Below are positions 32,842-39,920 of a DNA stretch of 46,729 nt, piece by piece. How positions within the stretch are numbered: position 1 is the stretch's first letter; every line of letters starts with the position of its first letter. Location of the stretch: positions 1 to 46,729 of the forward strand of contig ONYS01000006.1 in the NCBI GenBank assembly GCA_900322095.1. Reading direction: 5' to 3'. The position numbers and the translations under genes are program-made. The notes under the pieces are model-generated. The model was not told the DNA's origin, did no database searches, and saw only the letters and a list, made by a program, of their open reading frames with translations. This stretch comes from an uncultured Prevotella sp. Lineage in GTDB: Bacteria > Bacteroidota > Bacteroidia > Bacteroidales > Bacteroidaceae.

Positions 32842-34652
32842 TCCCCTGGTCGCATTTCGTTCGGGTTGTATATATAGTGGTAATTGCTGTTTCTTCTGTA
32901 GATGTGCTGATCGGCATCGTAGGTGAAGCCCACGATGTTAGTCAGTGTGGGGTCGTCGGTGCGGATGATGAAGTCGGCACCTTCTTTCGTCACAGGCAGC
33001 GGCGTGGCGCGGTAGTTGCCGTCGTACTGTATGCCGCCGCTCAGTTCGTAGTAGGCCATGGCCGAGGCCGGCGCGTAACTCACGCTGTTGTCGGCTTCGG
33101 TGTCAACCTGGCCCAGGTTGATGTAGAAATACTTGCCGGTGGCCACGGCATCGTCACCGTTGTAGGCCTTCCGGCGCTTCAAGGTGCGATGGCCGTTGAG
33201 CCACTGCACGTCGAAGACGCGCTTCTGCTCGTCAACGCCCACGCCGCACAGCTGGTTGACCACCCCCTCATAGACGGGATAGGCCACCCAGAGGACTTTT
33301 GTGGTGTCGGTCACCCAGATGTCGGTGCTGTCGTTCTGGATATGCGTGTTCTCAATGACTGGCTCCTTGCACACTGTGGCCACCACGCGGCCGCCGCTGA
33401 CGATGTTCACCACCTGAGGCTCGTCGCCGCTGTCACGGCGCGTCAGCGTGGTCCACTCGTCGCTCTGCGTCTGCACCTGGCAGGTGGCCTCGGGGTAGCG
33501 GATGGGGAACTTCACGCTGAAGAAGTTTTTCTCGCCCAACAGCTTGCGCTGCATCTCCACGTCCTGTTCGATGGCGGCATGTACACGGTCGGCCACGTCC
33601 TCGTCGATGTACTCGATGAACCACCAGATGGGCACCACGCGCATATCGACCATCTCGATGTTCGAGGCCAGCTCGTTGTTGGGGTCGTAGTGGATGGACT
33701 TGCGCCACTTCTCAATGCCCTCGGTCGAGAAGGTGGCCTTGCCGTCGAACTGGTAGTCGCCCAGCAGACCGGTAAGCGTAGATTGGTCGCCGCCCTTGGC
33801 GTTGATGGTCAGCTTACTGTGCTCAATCCACGTGAAGCCGTCCTTCTGGCGCTCCTCCTCCTTCTTCTCGCATTCGCCCAGGAACTCCTCGGCGGTCAGC
33901 TCGTGGTCGTAGCCCGTGTCCTTGTAACGCCACACGTAATTGCTGAGCTCGATGTCGAGCTTGGCACCGAGGAAGGCTTCGACGATGACGTGCGTGCCCC
34001 AGACGTTGACGAACGAATCGACCACGGCAATGTCTTCAGGATCGGCCAGCATCAGGTGGTTCACGGCGTCGCGAAAACTCGATGTCAGCAGGCTCTCAAC
34101 GCCACGTCTGTAAGAGTTGAGCAGCGAGCTGTAGTCTAACTGTAGGTCATAGCGCAGTTGCTCCTCGCGCAACAAATAGTAAAAGCTCTCTTCTACGCCA
34201 TTCTCCACGACGTACTGCTCCTTCTGGCGCGTGCCGTTGTAGAAGCCCAAATCGACCTCTTCACGGAAACTCATGTGTGATTGGGATACGTAGTCACGCT
34301 GCGACCAGCGGAACTGGCTGAAGTGGTTGACGCTCGACGTAGGCTCGTAGTAGTAGTATTTGCCACCGTAGGTCCGCTCCAGGAAGTCGCAGTAGTTGCG
34401 GTCAACCACCTGGCATCGGATGTCCTTCCAGTTGCAGAACTCGCCCTTCACGGCATTATAGCTGTAGCCCACACCAAAGTTGCGGATGAACGTGGCATGG
34501 GTGGCCACGTCCTGGGCACGCGTCCACTGGAAGGGCTGCTCCGAGAGCTGCCCGGCACTCGCGCCGGTCAACTCGTCGGTCAGCTCATCGCTGCAGGCCG
34601 TCAGCGTCAGCACGACGACCAGCAAAGCGGATGTCAGATGGAGAACCTTCAT
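32838..34652 (-). CDS. MACPF-2: MACPF lipoprotein without BACON
   Basis: A 604-residue predicted lipoprotein starting MKVLHLTSALLVVVLTLTAC with Cys20, then SDELTDEL. The MACPF domain starts almost at once (GVGYSYNAVKGEF near 60), with the signature WGTHVIVEAFLGA at 218-230; the second Gly of the final pair is Ala. Other MACPF features are VESLLTSSFRDAV before the signature and MRVVPIWWFIEYIDE after it. The C-terminal 200 residues (TKVLWVAYPVYEGVVNQL, VGVDEQKRVFDVQWLNG, YFYINLGQVDTEAD, YNPNEMRPGE) are not a family I recognise. The start is 10 bp from the MACPF-3 stop, so the two are coupled. It may be a pore partner of MACPF-1, like paired MACPF proteins elsewhere. Confidence 0.87.
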   Translation of the reverse strand: MKVLHLTSALLVVVLTLTACSDELTDELTGASAGQLSEQPFQWTRAQDVATHATFIRNFGVGYSYNAVKGEFCNWKDIRCQVVDRNYCDFLERTYGGKYYYYEPTSSVNHFSQFRWSQRDYVSQSHMSFREEVDLGFYNGTRQKEQYVVENGVEESFYYLLREEQLRYDLQLDYSSLLNSYRRGVESLLTSSFRDAVNHLMLADPEDIAVVDSFVNVWGTHVIVEAFLGAKLDIELSNYVWRYKDTGYDHELTAEEFLGECEKKEEERQKDGFTWIEHSKLTINAKGGDQSTLTGLLGDYQFDGKATFSTEGIEKWRKSIHYDPNNELASNIEMVDMRVVPIWWFIEYIDEDVADRVHAAIEQDVEMQRKLLGEKNFFSVKFPIRYPEATCQVQTQSDEWTTLTRRDSGDEPQVVNIVSGGRVVATVCKEPVIENTHIQNDSTDIWVTDTTKVLWVAYPVYEGVVNQLCGVGVDEQKRVFDVQWLNGHRTLKRRKAYNGDDAVATGKYFYINLGQVDTEADNSVSYAPASAMAYYELSGGIQYDGNYRATPLPVTKEGADFIIRTDDPTLTNIVGFTYDADQHIYRRNSNYHYIYNPNEMRPGE

Positions 34653-34662
34653 AGTTTAATGC

Positions 34663-36507
34663 TTATTCGTTGGTATTCTCAAACTTTGGCTCCTCACTGT
34701 CGGGCTCGCCTTCGCGCTGCCCGTTCAACATCTGGATGAAAGACTTGTGGTCAGGCACATCGTCGATGATGTCGAGATATTCCTGGATCTTGCGCGTTCT
34801 GTACTTGTTCATAAAGTAGCTGCGCACATAGGCTGAAACTTCGGTCTCGCCAAAGTAGTTCCAGATGGGCACGACAGTGAACGAGATGGGCACGGCCTTC
34901 GACAGGTTGCCCCTTTCTGCATCCGATTTCATGCTATCCAACCATCCGGACAGCATATCAATCCACATTGCGTGGTCGTCGGGGTTGTCGCTAAAAACAA
35001 TTCGGAGCAACTCTTCCTCGGTTTCCGTAGCATCGCCTCCGTAGATATTGATGGTGGGATAATAGCTACGCGCACGGCGGAAGCCCTCTTCACGATAGGC
35101 TGCGTCGGCCTTGCCGTCAACCATGACAACTTCTATGTAGGCCTTACCATCAACCTGAATTTCACCTTCGAGACGCAGGGTGTCGAGCTTCAGCTGGATG
35201 ACCATGCTGCCACCGAACTGACCGCCGGCAATGATGAAGGGGCCATAGCGGTCGTCCAACTCGGCACAGACAAGGTCGGCCTGAGTCTGCTTAACGGGTT
35301 CGTCATTGATTAGAGGAATCATGATATAGTTGTAGAGCTTGCTCATACAGGTCTCAAAGTGGCTGGAGAAGACGCCGCCGTAGCTCGTGCTGGTAGCAAA
35401 TTTATCATAGAGAGCTTCGATGGTCTTGCGCTGCTGGTCGGTCAGACCATCTTCACCAATTTTCGATTGGTCTTTCTTTTTCGAGTTGATCTTCTTATAA
35501 TCCGCTTCCCTTTTCTCTACTCTTGCAATGTATTGGTCGGTTGCTTCATCGTCCGTGGTAGCGTTTCTTTCGGCGTAGGTGACGATAGAGGCGGGCGATG
35601 TCATCACGTCATAGACGGGGGCATTGCGGATGATGGTGTAATCGACGTAGTTGCGTTTCTGGTCACGTTTGTCAACGTATCTTCCCTCGATGCCGAAGCT
35701 GACCGGGCCGATGGAGGCCTCGACTTTCAGACCAATGCTCAGAGAGTCGTGAGCCACCACGGCAGAATCGAGCATCTGGGCCTTCAGGTTGGCTATCTCG
35801 ATGGGTTCCTCCACGTAGGCATCCTTGTCCTTGCCCATCTTACCGGCTTGACACAACTGGTCGATGGTGGACAGGTGGTAGAGATTTGATACCTTCTTAC
35901 ACTTCAGTGGGTTGAAACTGACACTGCCGTCTTCCGATTTAGAATTCTCGATGGCAGTCGAGGCATCCTCGGCCGACGAGCGGTACCTGATGCTCTTCAG
36001 GTTCAGCAGGTAGTTGTAGTCGATGCCGTAGCCGACACCCTTGTTCTGGAATGACTGGGCGCTGCTGTTGGTCGGAGCCTGGCCCTTCCAGGTGAAGTTC
36101 TGGCGCACAGGAATCGTCAGGAGTTCCCCCTCACCGTTAGCCACTGTCAGCGTGGTGGAACGATCGACACCCGTCATGTTGTCGTCGAACTGCAGGCGCA
36201 GCGTCTGGTTGCCGGTATAGACGCCCTTCCAGTTCTGAATCTTCACCCAACTGTTCTTGCTGTCGTCCACCTTGTCGTCGATGGAGAGGATGGCCACCCA
36301 GTCACCGTCGCACTTGACGGGCACTTCGACCACGGTGTTCTCCATGTCGGTCACGATGCCGTGGGCAATGAAATCGTTGTCAATGGTCACTGTTGACGGA
36401 GTAATCTGCTCCTCTGCCACGTCCTCGTCGCTCTTACACGACGTGACGCTCAGGCTGAGGCCGCCCACCAGGGCAGCCGCCAGCGCGTAATTAAAAATCT
36501 TTTTCAT
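34663..36507 (-). CDS. MACPF-3: BACON + divergent MACPF lipoprotein
   Basis: A 614-residue predicted lipoprotein; the start at 36507 gives MKKIFNYALAAALVGGLSLS with Cys24 and KSDEDVAEE. Residues 55-138 look like a BACON domain (CDGDWVAILSI, NSWVKIQNW, DRSTTLTVANGEGELLTIPV). The MACPF domain begins VGYGIDYNYLLNLKSI (about 158) and has SHFETCMSKLYNYIMIPLIN before the signature position, where the sequence is YGPFIIAGGQFGG (421-433): the aromatic, Gly and final GG are kept, but the TH pair is replaced by PF. VPISFTVVPIWNYFGE follows as expected. It has a longer Lys-rich insert (KREADYKKINSKKKDQSK). The missing TH could mean a non-lytic regulator or a structural partner; this is inference. Confidence 0.85.
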   Translation of the reverse strand: MKKIFNYALAAALVGGLSLSVTSCKSDEDVAEEQITPSTVTIDNDFIAHGIVTDMENTVVEVPVKCDGDWVAILSIDDKVDDSKNSWVKIQNWKGVYTGNQTLRLQFDDNMTGVDRSTTLTVANGEGELLTIPVRQNFTWKGQAPTNSSAQSFQNKGVGYGIDYNYLLNLKSIRYRSSAEDASTAIENSKSEDGSVSFNPLKCKKVSNLYHLSTIDQLCQAGKMGKDKDAYVEEPIEIANLKAQMLDSAVVAHDSLSIGLKVEASIGPVSFGIEGRYVDKRDQKRNYVDYTIIRNAPVYDVMTSPASIVTYAERNATTDDEATDQYIARVEKREADYKKINSKKKDQSKIGEDGLTDQQRKTIEALYDKFATSTSYGGVFSSHFETCMSKLYNYIMIPLINDEPVKQTQADLVCAELDDRYGPFIIAGGQFGGSMVIQLKLDTLRLEGEIQVDGKAYIEVVMVDGKADAAYREEGFRRARSYYPTINIYGGDATETEEELLRIVFSDNPDDHAMWIDMLSGWLDSMKSDAERGNLSKAVPISFTVVPIWNYFGETEVSAYVRSYFMNKYRTRKIQEYLDIIDDVPDHKSFIQMLNGQREGEPDSEEPKFENTNE

Positions 36508-36571
36508 TGTCATTAAAGTTAATGTTATACAATATTTCTTTTTGTATTTATCGAAGTTCTTCCATCATATC

Positions 36572-38794
36572 TTATTCCTTCGGTGTGTACTTGAAGGGCA
36601 GGAACGGCAGCACGTACTGCTCGTCGGTGATGGTCTCGGCGAACGTCGAGAGGTCCTCGCCCGACTTGAGGAAGTACTTGAAGAAGAAGGTGCAGGCCTT
36701 GTTGCGCTTGCCGTCATTCTTCTTGTCGAGGAGCGTGGTGGTCCAGAAGTGCTTGTTGCCGTCGAGGATGTCGGCATAGTAGCTCTCTACACCGGCAGCG
36801 GCAAATTTCTTGCGGATATCCTCCATCTTGCTTGTAGCCTGGCTCTCAGCGCCGAAGCCGTTGCTGGTGCTCCAGGTGAAGCCGCCCAAGCCCATCACGG
36901 CCAGCTTGAACTGTCCGACGCTGGGCAGGAACCAGCTGCCGAAGTCAAGTTCATCATTGTCATCTTTGATGTAGTCGCAGCCCTGGGCCGACTTCACGGC
37001 GGGATGCTCATGACCCTTGTCGCAGCCGGTGTTCAGCTTGCCCGTAGCTTTCACGCCGTCATACACTTTGGGTTCCTGGGTGTAGTTCGTCAGGATGCTC
37101 GTCAGACAGGAGTCGGTTGTCGAGGAGTTACACCACTTCACCTTCTGCAGTGTGTTGTTGGGCAGGGCATCGGGCAGGGCGATGGCCAGACCGTTATAAT
37201 CTGTTCCGGTCTCCACCTTCGTCTGCTTGCCACCCAGATAGACCACGAGGGCCACGGCCTTGGTGCCCATGCGCTCGGCGTAGTCCTTCGAGGCGTAGAG
37301 CTTGGAGTCGAGACCGATGACGGCACCAACGCTAATATCGTTGGTCTTCATGGCATCGGCGATGTTGGCCTCTGTCTCAGGCGGATTGTTCGTACCGACA
37401 ATGCAGTTGAACTTGGAGTTGTAGCGGTAAACCTCGTTGACATTCTTGATGTTTGAGTAGATGCTCAAATTAGAGGCTTTATATACGCCATGCAACTTAT
37501 GACCACTGATTCCACGTATCACCCAGTAGGCGTCGCCGCCATCGCTGAACTGCTTGGCAGGGGCCATCTTGTCGCGGCCTGTGCTGGCGCAGTTGGGGTT
37601 CTGCTTGGGGTCGCCGCAGTAGCGACGGACGTCAAAGCCGTAGCCGGCACCCTTCATCTTGTAGTTGCCCTTTACGCGGTCGGCATCGTAGTCGGTAGAA
37701 GAAGTCTTCTCATACTTCTGCGTAATGTGCAGCGGCATGTCGGCATTGTCAGTGCTCCGTGGGAATTTCCAGTGATAACCGGCGTAGTAGTAGCAGGTCT
37801 TCTTGACCTTCTTCATCTGATCGTAGGTGCGGTTGAACAGTTTCTCCCAGATATGGTTCTCTGTCCACTGCTCAGCCACGCGGTTCAGGAACTTCTCGCC
37901 ATGGTACTGGTACTCATAGCCGCACAGAGCAGGGCTCTTGTCGCCATTGCCCACGGACTTGTGGTAGGCGACGGGGTCGAGCAATGCCCAAATGAGGGAG
38001 CTAAAATAATGCGTATGCACAAGTTTCGAACCCAACTCTGTAGGCAGCAGGATGGTGTTGCTGTTCCACTTGTTGTCCTGAGTACTGTAGATGTTCTTGT
38101 TGGGGATGCCCGGCACCATGTTCTTCGAAAGGCTCTTGCCACTCTCGGAAGCATTGATGACGCTGACCCAAAGGCTCTCCTGCTCCTGGTTGGGGCCGAA
38201 GGCGGGGCGCACGCAAACCCAGTAGTAGCCCTGCGTGTCCTCAATGACGTCGCCCAGACGGTAGTAGCTCGTGCCACCCCAGACGTCGTCGCCGTTATCA
38301 CCGATCTGGTCTGGTCGGCAATAGACGATGCGCGTAAGGTGGGGGATGAGTTTCGTGTTCACATCGACCACGGCCAGATTGTCGGCACCCGCAGCCGAGG
38401 GTGTCCATGTCAGCGTGCCGTATTCACCGGCCTCTGAGGTGGCTACCGTCGACAGCTTGTCGAAGCTGAGACCCGTGACACTGGCGAAGTGCTGGCGGGC
38501 GTATTCGATGTCGGTCACGCTGATGATGCGCGTGGTGGGATGCGTCTCCGACTCGATGCCGTAGGAAGGCTCGTAGGTCTTCGTGTCCCAGTTGTCGGCG
38601 AAGGCTCCTTCGGCATCCGTCAGACCGGTCAGCCACAGACGGGCGATGTCGGTCTCGTCGAGCTCGTTGGGCACGTACTCCTCGTTGTCGTTGTTGCCAC
38701 CATCGTCCTTGTCGTCGTCCTTACAAGAGGTGACTGCCATGCTGAGGCCTCCCACCAGGAGTGCCATCAGCCAGAAGTGCAATGTCTTTTTCAT
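36572..38794 (-). CDS. SL11: modular surface lipoprotein with lectin-like C-domain, first gene of MACPF unit
   Basis: A 740-residue predicted surface lipoprotein; the ATG at 38794 starts MKKTLHFWLMALLVGGLSMA, lipobox Cys near 24, then KDDDKDDGGN. The N-module is a diverged type A (TYEPSYGIESETHPTTRIIS, IPHLTRIVYCRPDQIGDNGD, YYRLGDVIEDTQGYYWVCV). The middle has YYYAGYHWKFP and a GAGYGFDVRRY segment. The C-terminal 230 residues resemble the DUF1566/FISUMP type (ASKDYAERMGTKAVALVVYL, DYNGLAIALPDALPNNT, GSWFLPSVGQFKLAVMGLG, HFWTTTLLDKKN, YVLPFLPFKYTPKE). It is preceded by a TACATTTG box and the hairpin shared with SL8, and MACPF-3 follows after 58 bp. It thus opens the MACPF-C13 unit. Confidence 0.86.
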   Translation of the reverse strand: MKKTLHFWLMALLVGGLSMAVTSCKDDDKDDGGNNDNEEYVPNELDETDIARLWLTGLTDAEGAFADNWDTKTYEPSYGIESETHPTTRIISVTDIEYARQHFASVTGLSFDKLSTVATSEAGEYGTLTWTPSAAGADNLAVVDVNTKLIPHLTRIVYCRPDQIGDNGDDVWGGTSYYRLGDVIEDTQGYYWVCVRPAFGPNQEQESLWVSVINASESGKSLSKNMVPGIPNKNIYSTQDNKWNSNTILLPTELGSKLVHTHYFSSLIWALLDPVAYHKSVGNGDKSPALCGYEYQYHGEKFLNRVAEQWTENHIWEKLFNRTYDQMKKVKKTCYYYAGYHWKFPRSTDNADMPLHITQKYEKTSSTDYDADRVKGNYKMKGAGYGFDVRRYCGDPKQNPNCASTGRDKMAPAKQFSDGGDAYWVIRGISGHKLHGVYKASNLSIYSNIKNVNEVYRYNSKFNCIVGTNNPPETEANIADAMKTNDISVGAVIGLDSKLYASKDYAERMGTKAVALVVYLGGKQTKVETGTDYNGLAIALPDALPNNTLQKVKWCNSSTTDSCLTSILTNYTQEPKVYDGVKATGKLNTGCDKGHEHPAVKSAQGCDYIKDDNDELDFGSWFLPSVGQFKLAVMGLGGFTWSTSNGFGAESQATSKMEDIRKKFAAAGVESYYADILDGNKHFWTTTLLDKKNDGKRNKACTFFFKYFLKSGEDLSTFAETITDEQYVLPFLPFKYTPKE

Positions 38795-38865
38795 TTTTAC
38801 GTTCTTTTTAATTGTTAATACTATGTTCATTTCTTACTATATACCTTATTTTATATATGGTGCTG

Positions 38866-38873
38866 CAAATGTA
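38866..38873 (-). promoter_or_regulatory. Probable -7 box for the SL11-MACPF unit
   Basis: TACATTTG on the - strand, matching TAnnTTTG, 71 bp ahead of the SL11 ATG. The -33 position has no clear TTTG, as for SL8. Confidence 0.55.
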
Positions 38874-38928
38874 GTGCTTTGTGGCGGTGGTTGGTGCGGA
38901 GATGGGCGACTTTCTGTCCTCACTTGTA

Positions 38929-38987
38929 GCGCACTCGGCCGATAATGCGACAAAAACGGCGGTTTTCGCCACGCGCCTGTCGCATCA
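38929..38987 (-). promoter_or_regulatory. Shared hairpin element B, between AraC gene and SL11
   Basis: Second copy of the element at 23849-23914, with arms ATGCGACA/TGTCGCAT and an inner GGCG/CGCC hairpin. It includes the AraC stop codon and lies about 60 bp ahead of the SL11 -7 box, the same arrangement as copy A. Confidence 0.7.
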
Positions 38988-39551
38988 GGGCGCCGGAGGC
39001 TCGAACATCAGGCGGTACTCCACGGGCGTCAGACCGGTGGCCTGCTGCATGCGCCGCTGGAAGGTGCGCACGCTGGTGAAGCCGGCGTCCTGAGAGATGG
39101 CTGCCACGCTGTAGTTGGGGTGCTGGCGCATCAGCTCCATAGCACTGAGGACGCGGCGGAAGTCGATGTAGTCCTCGGGGGTGTGGTGCGGCGTGTTGTG
39201 ACGAAACAGGCGCGTCAAGCGCAGCGGCGTCACACCCAACAACCGGGCCAGCGCCTCGGCGTCGAAGTCGGGCTGCAGGTGCGGCTTCTCCTTCTCCACG
39301 CGGGCTTCGATGAGTGCCAGCAGCTCCACGTCGTCCTTCAGGTCGGCACGGGCCATGCGCCGGCGGTCGTTTACCAGCAGCTCCTTAAGAAGTTGTACCC
39401 GCATGCGCGTGTCGTGCCACGCGTCCAGCTGTTCGCTCAACGCTAAATTGCGACTGACCAAACGGTGGTTCTCGTCAGTCAGCAGCGCGTTCGTGTCGCG
39501 CAACGTCGCGTTCTCAGCACGCAGCTCCTCCAACTCCATCTCCTTCGTCAT
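38985..39551 (-). CDS. AraC-type regulator with coiled-coil N-terminus
   Basis: A 188-residue protein starting at ATG 39551 (MTKEMELEELRAENATLRD); a GTG at 39563 that overlaps the STAS stop is an alternative. The first 50 residues are a predicted coiled coil with regular Leu spacing. The C-terminal 90 residues are an AraC/XylS HTH domain: FDAEALARLLGVTPLRLTRL, then the second helix pair VAAISQDAGFTSVRTFQRRM and TGLTPVEYR. It lacks a sensor domain. Its gene overlaps the end of the STAS gene or follows it within 8 bp, so it is translationally coupled to a partner-switching module. It may be the output of that module, taking the place of a sigma factor; this is inference. It lies directly upstream of the SL11 leader. 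Confidence 0.83.
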   Translation of the reverse strand: MTKEMELEELRAENATLRDTNALLTDENHRLVSRNLALSEQLDAWHDTRMRVQLLKELLVNDRRRMARADLKDDVELLALIEARVEKEKPHLQPDFDAEALARLLGVTPLRLTRLFRHNTPHHTPEDYIDFRRVLSAMELMRQHPNYSVAAISQDAGFTSVRTFQRRMQQATGLTPVEYRLMFEPPAP

Positions 39552-39559
39552 ATCACTAT

Positions 39560-39862
39560 TCACTTAAACAATGTGAAGAAGCCGGCGAGGTCCAACGCCT
39601 CATAGAGCTCGCAACCCGGCTGCAGGCCGGTAATCCGCACCTTGTGACCATTCTGACTGACGTGCTTGTAGATGTTGAGCAGCAGGCGCAGGCCGCTCGA
39701 CGAAATGTACAACGTGTCGCTGCAGTCGAACTCCACGTCGCAGTCGTCACGCTCGAAGACGGGCGCCAGGTCGCGCTCCGCCTGGTTACTGGCCACGGTG
39801 TCGAAGCCCCCGCTGAGGGCCACTACCAACAGGCCGTCCTTTTCTGTAATCGTTGTCTTCAT
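39560..39862 (-). CDS. STAS-domain anti-sigma-factor-antagonist-like protein
   Basis: A 100-residue single STAS domain like RsbV/SpoIIAA: LVVALSGGFDTVASNQAERD, DVEFDCSDTLYISSSGLR, and LLLNIYKHVSQNGHKVRITG. The SSSG at residues 54-57 matches the position of the phosphorylated Ser in SpoIIAA-type proteins. Such proteins are phosphorylated by a kinase such as RsbW/SpoIIAB and dephosphorylated by a SpoIIE-type phosphatase. Both activities appear in the next protein encoded 43 bp upstream, so the pair has what a partner switch needs. A cognate sigma factor is not visible in this window. Confidence 0.85.
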   Translation of the reverse strand: MKTTITEKDGLLVVALSGGFDTVASNQAERDLAPVFERDDCDVEFDCSDTLYISSSGLRLLLNIYKHVSQNGHKVRITGLQPGCELYEALDLAGFFTLFK

Positions 39863-39895
39863 ATTCTAAGAGTTTTAATTACTGCGGTAGCAAAT

Positions 39896-39920
39896 TTTTC
39901 ACTTTTCACTTTTCACTTAT
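39896..39920. repeat. TTTTCACTTTTCAC repeat at the phosphatase 3' end
   Basis: The repeat includes the phosphatase stop codon, and the last residues (ISEK) are encoded by it. Confidence 0.65.

Noticed and set aside
30257..36507. Phage tail-fibre or adhesin origin for the MACPF proteins
   Set aside because: Signal peptides, lipobox Cys and MACPF signatures are clear, and no phage structural gene is nearby.
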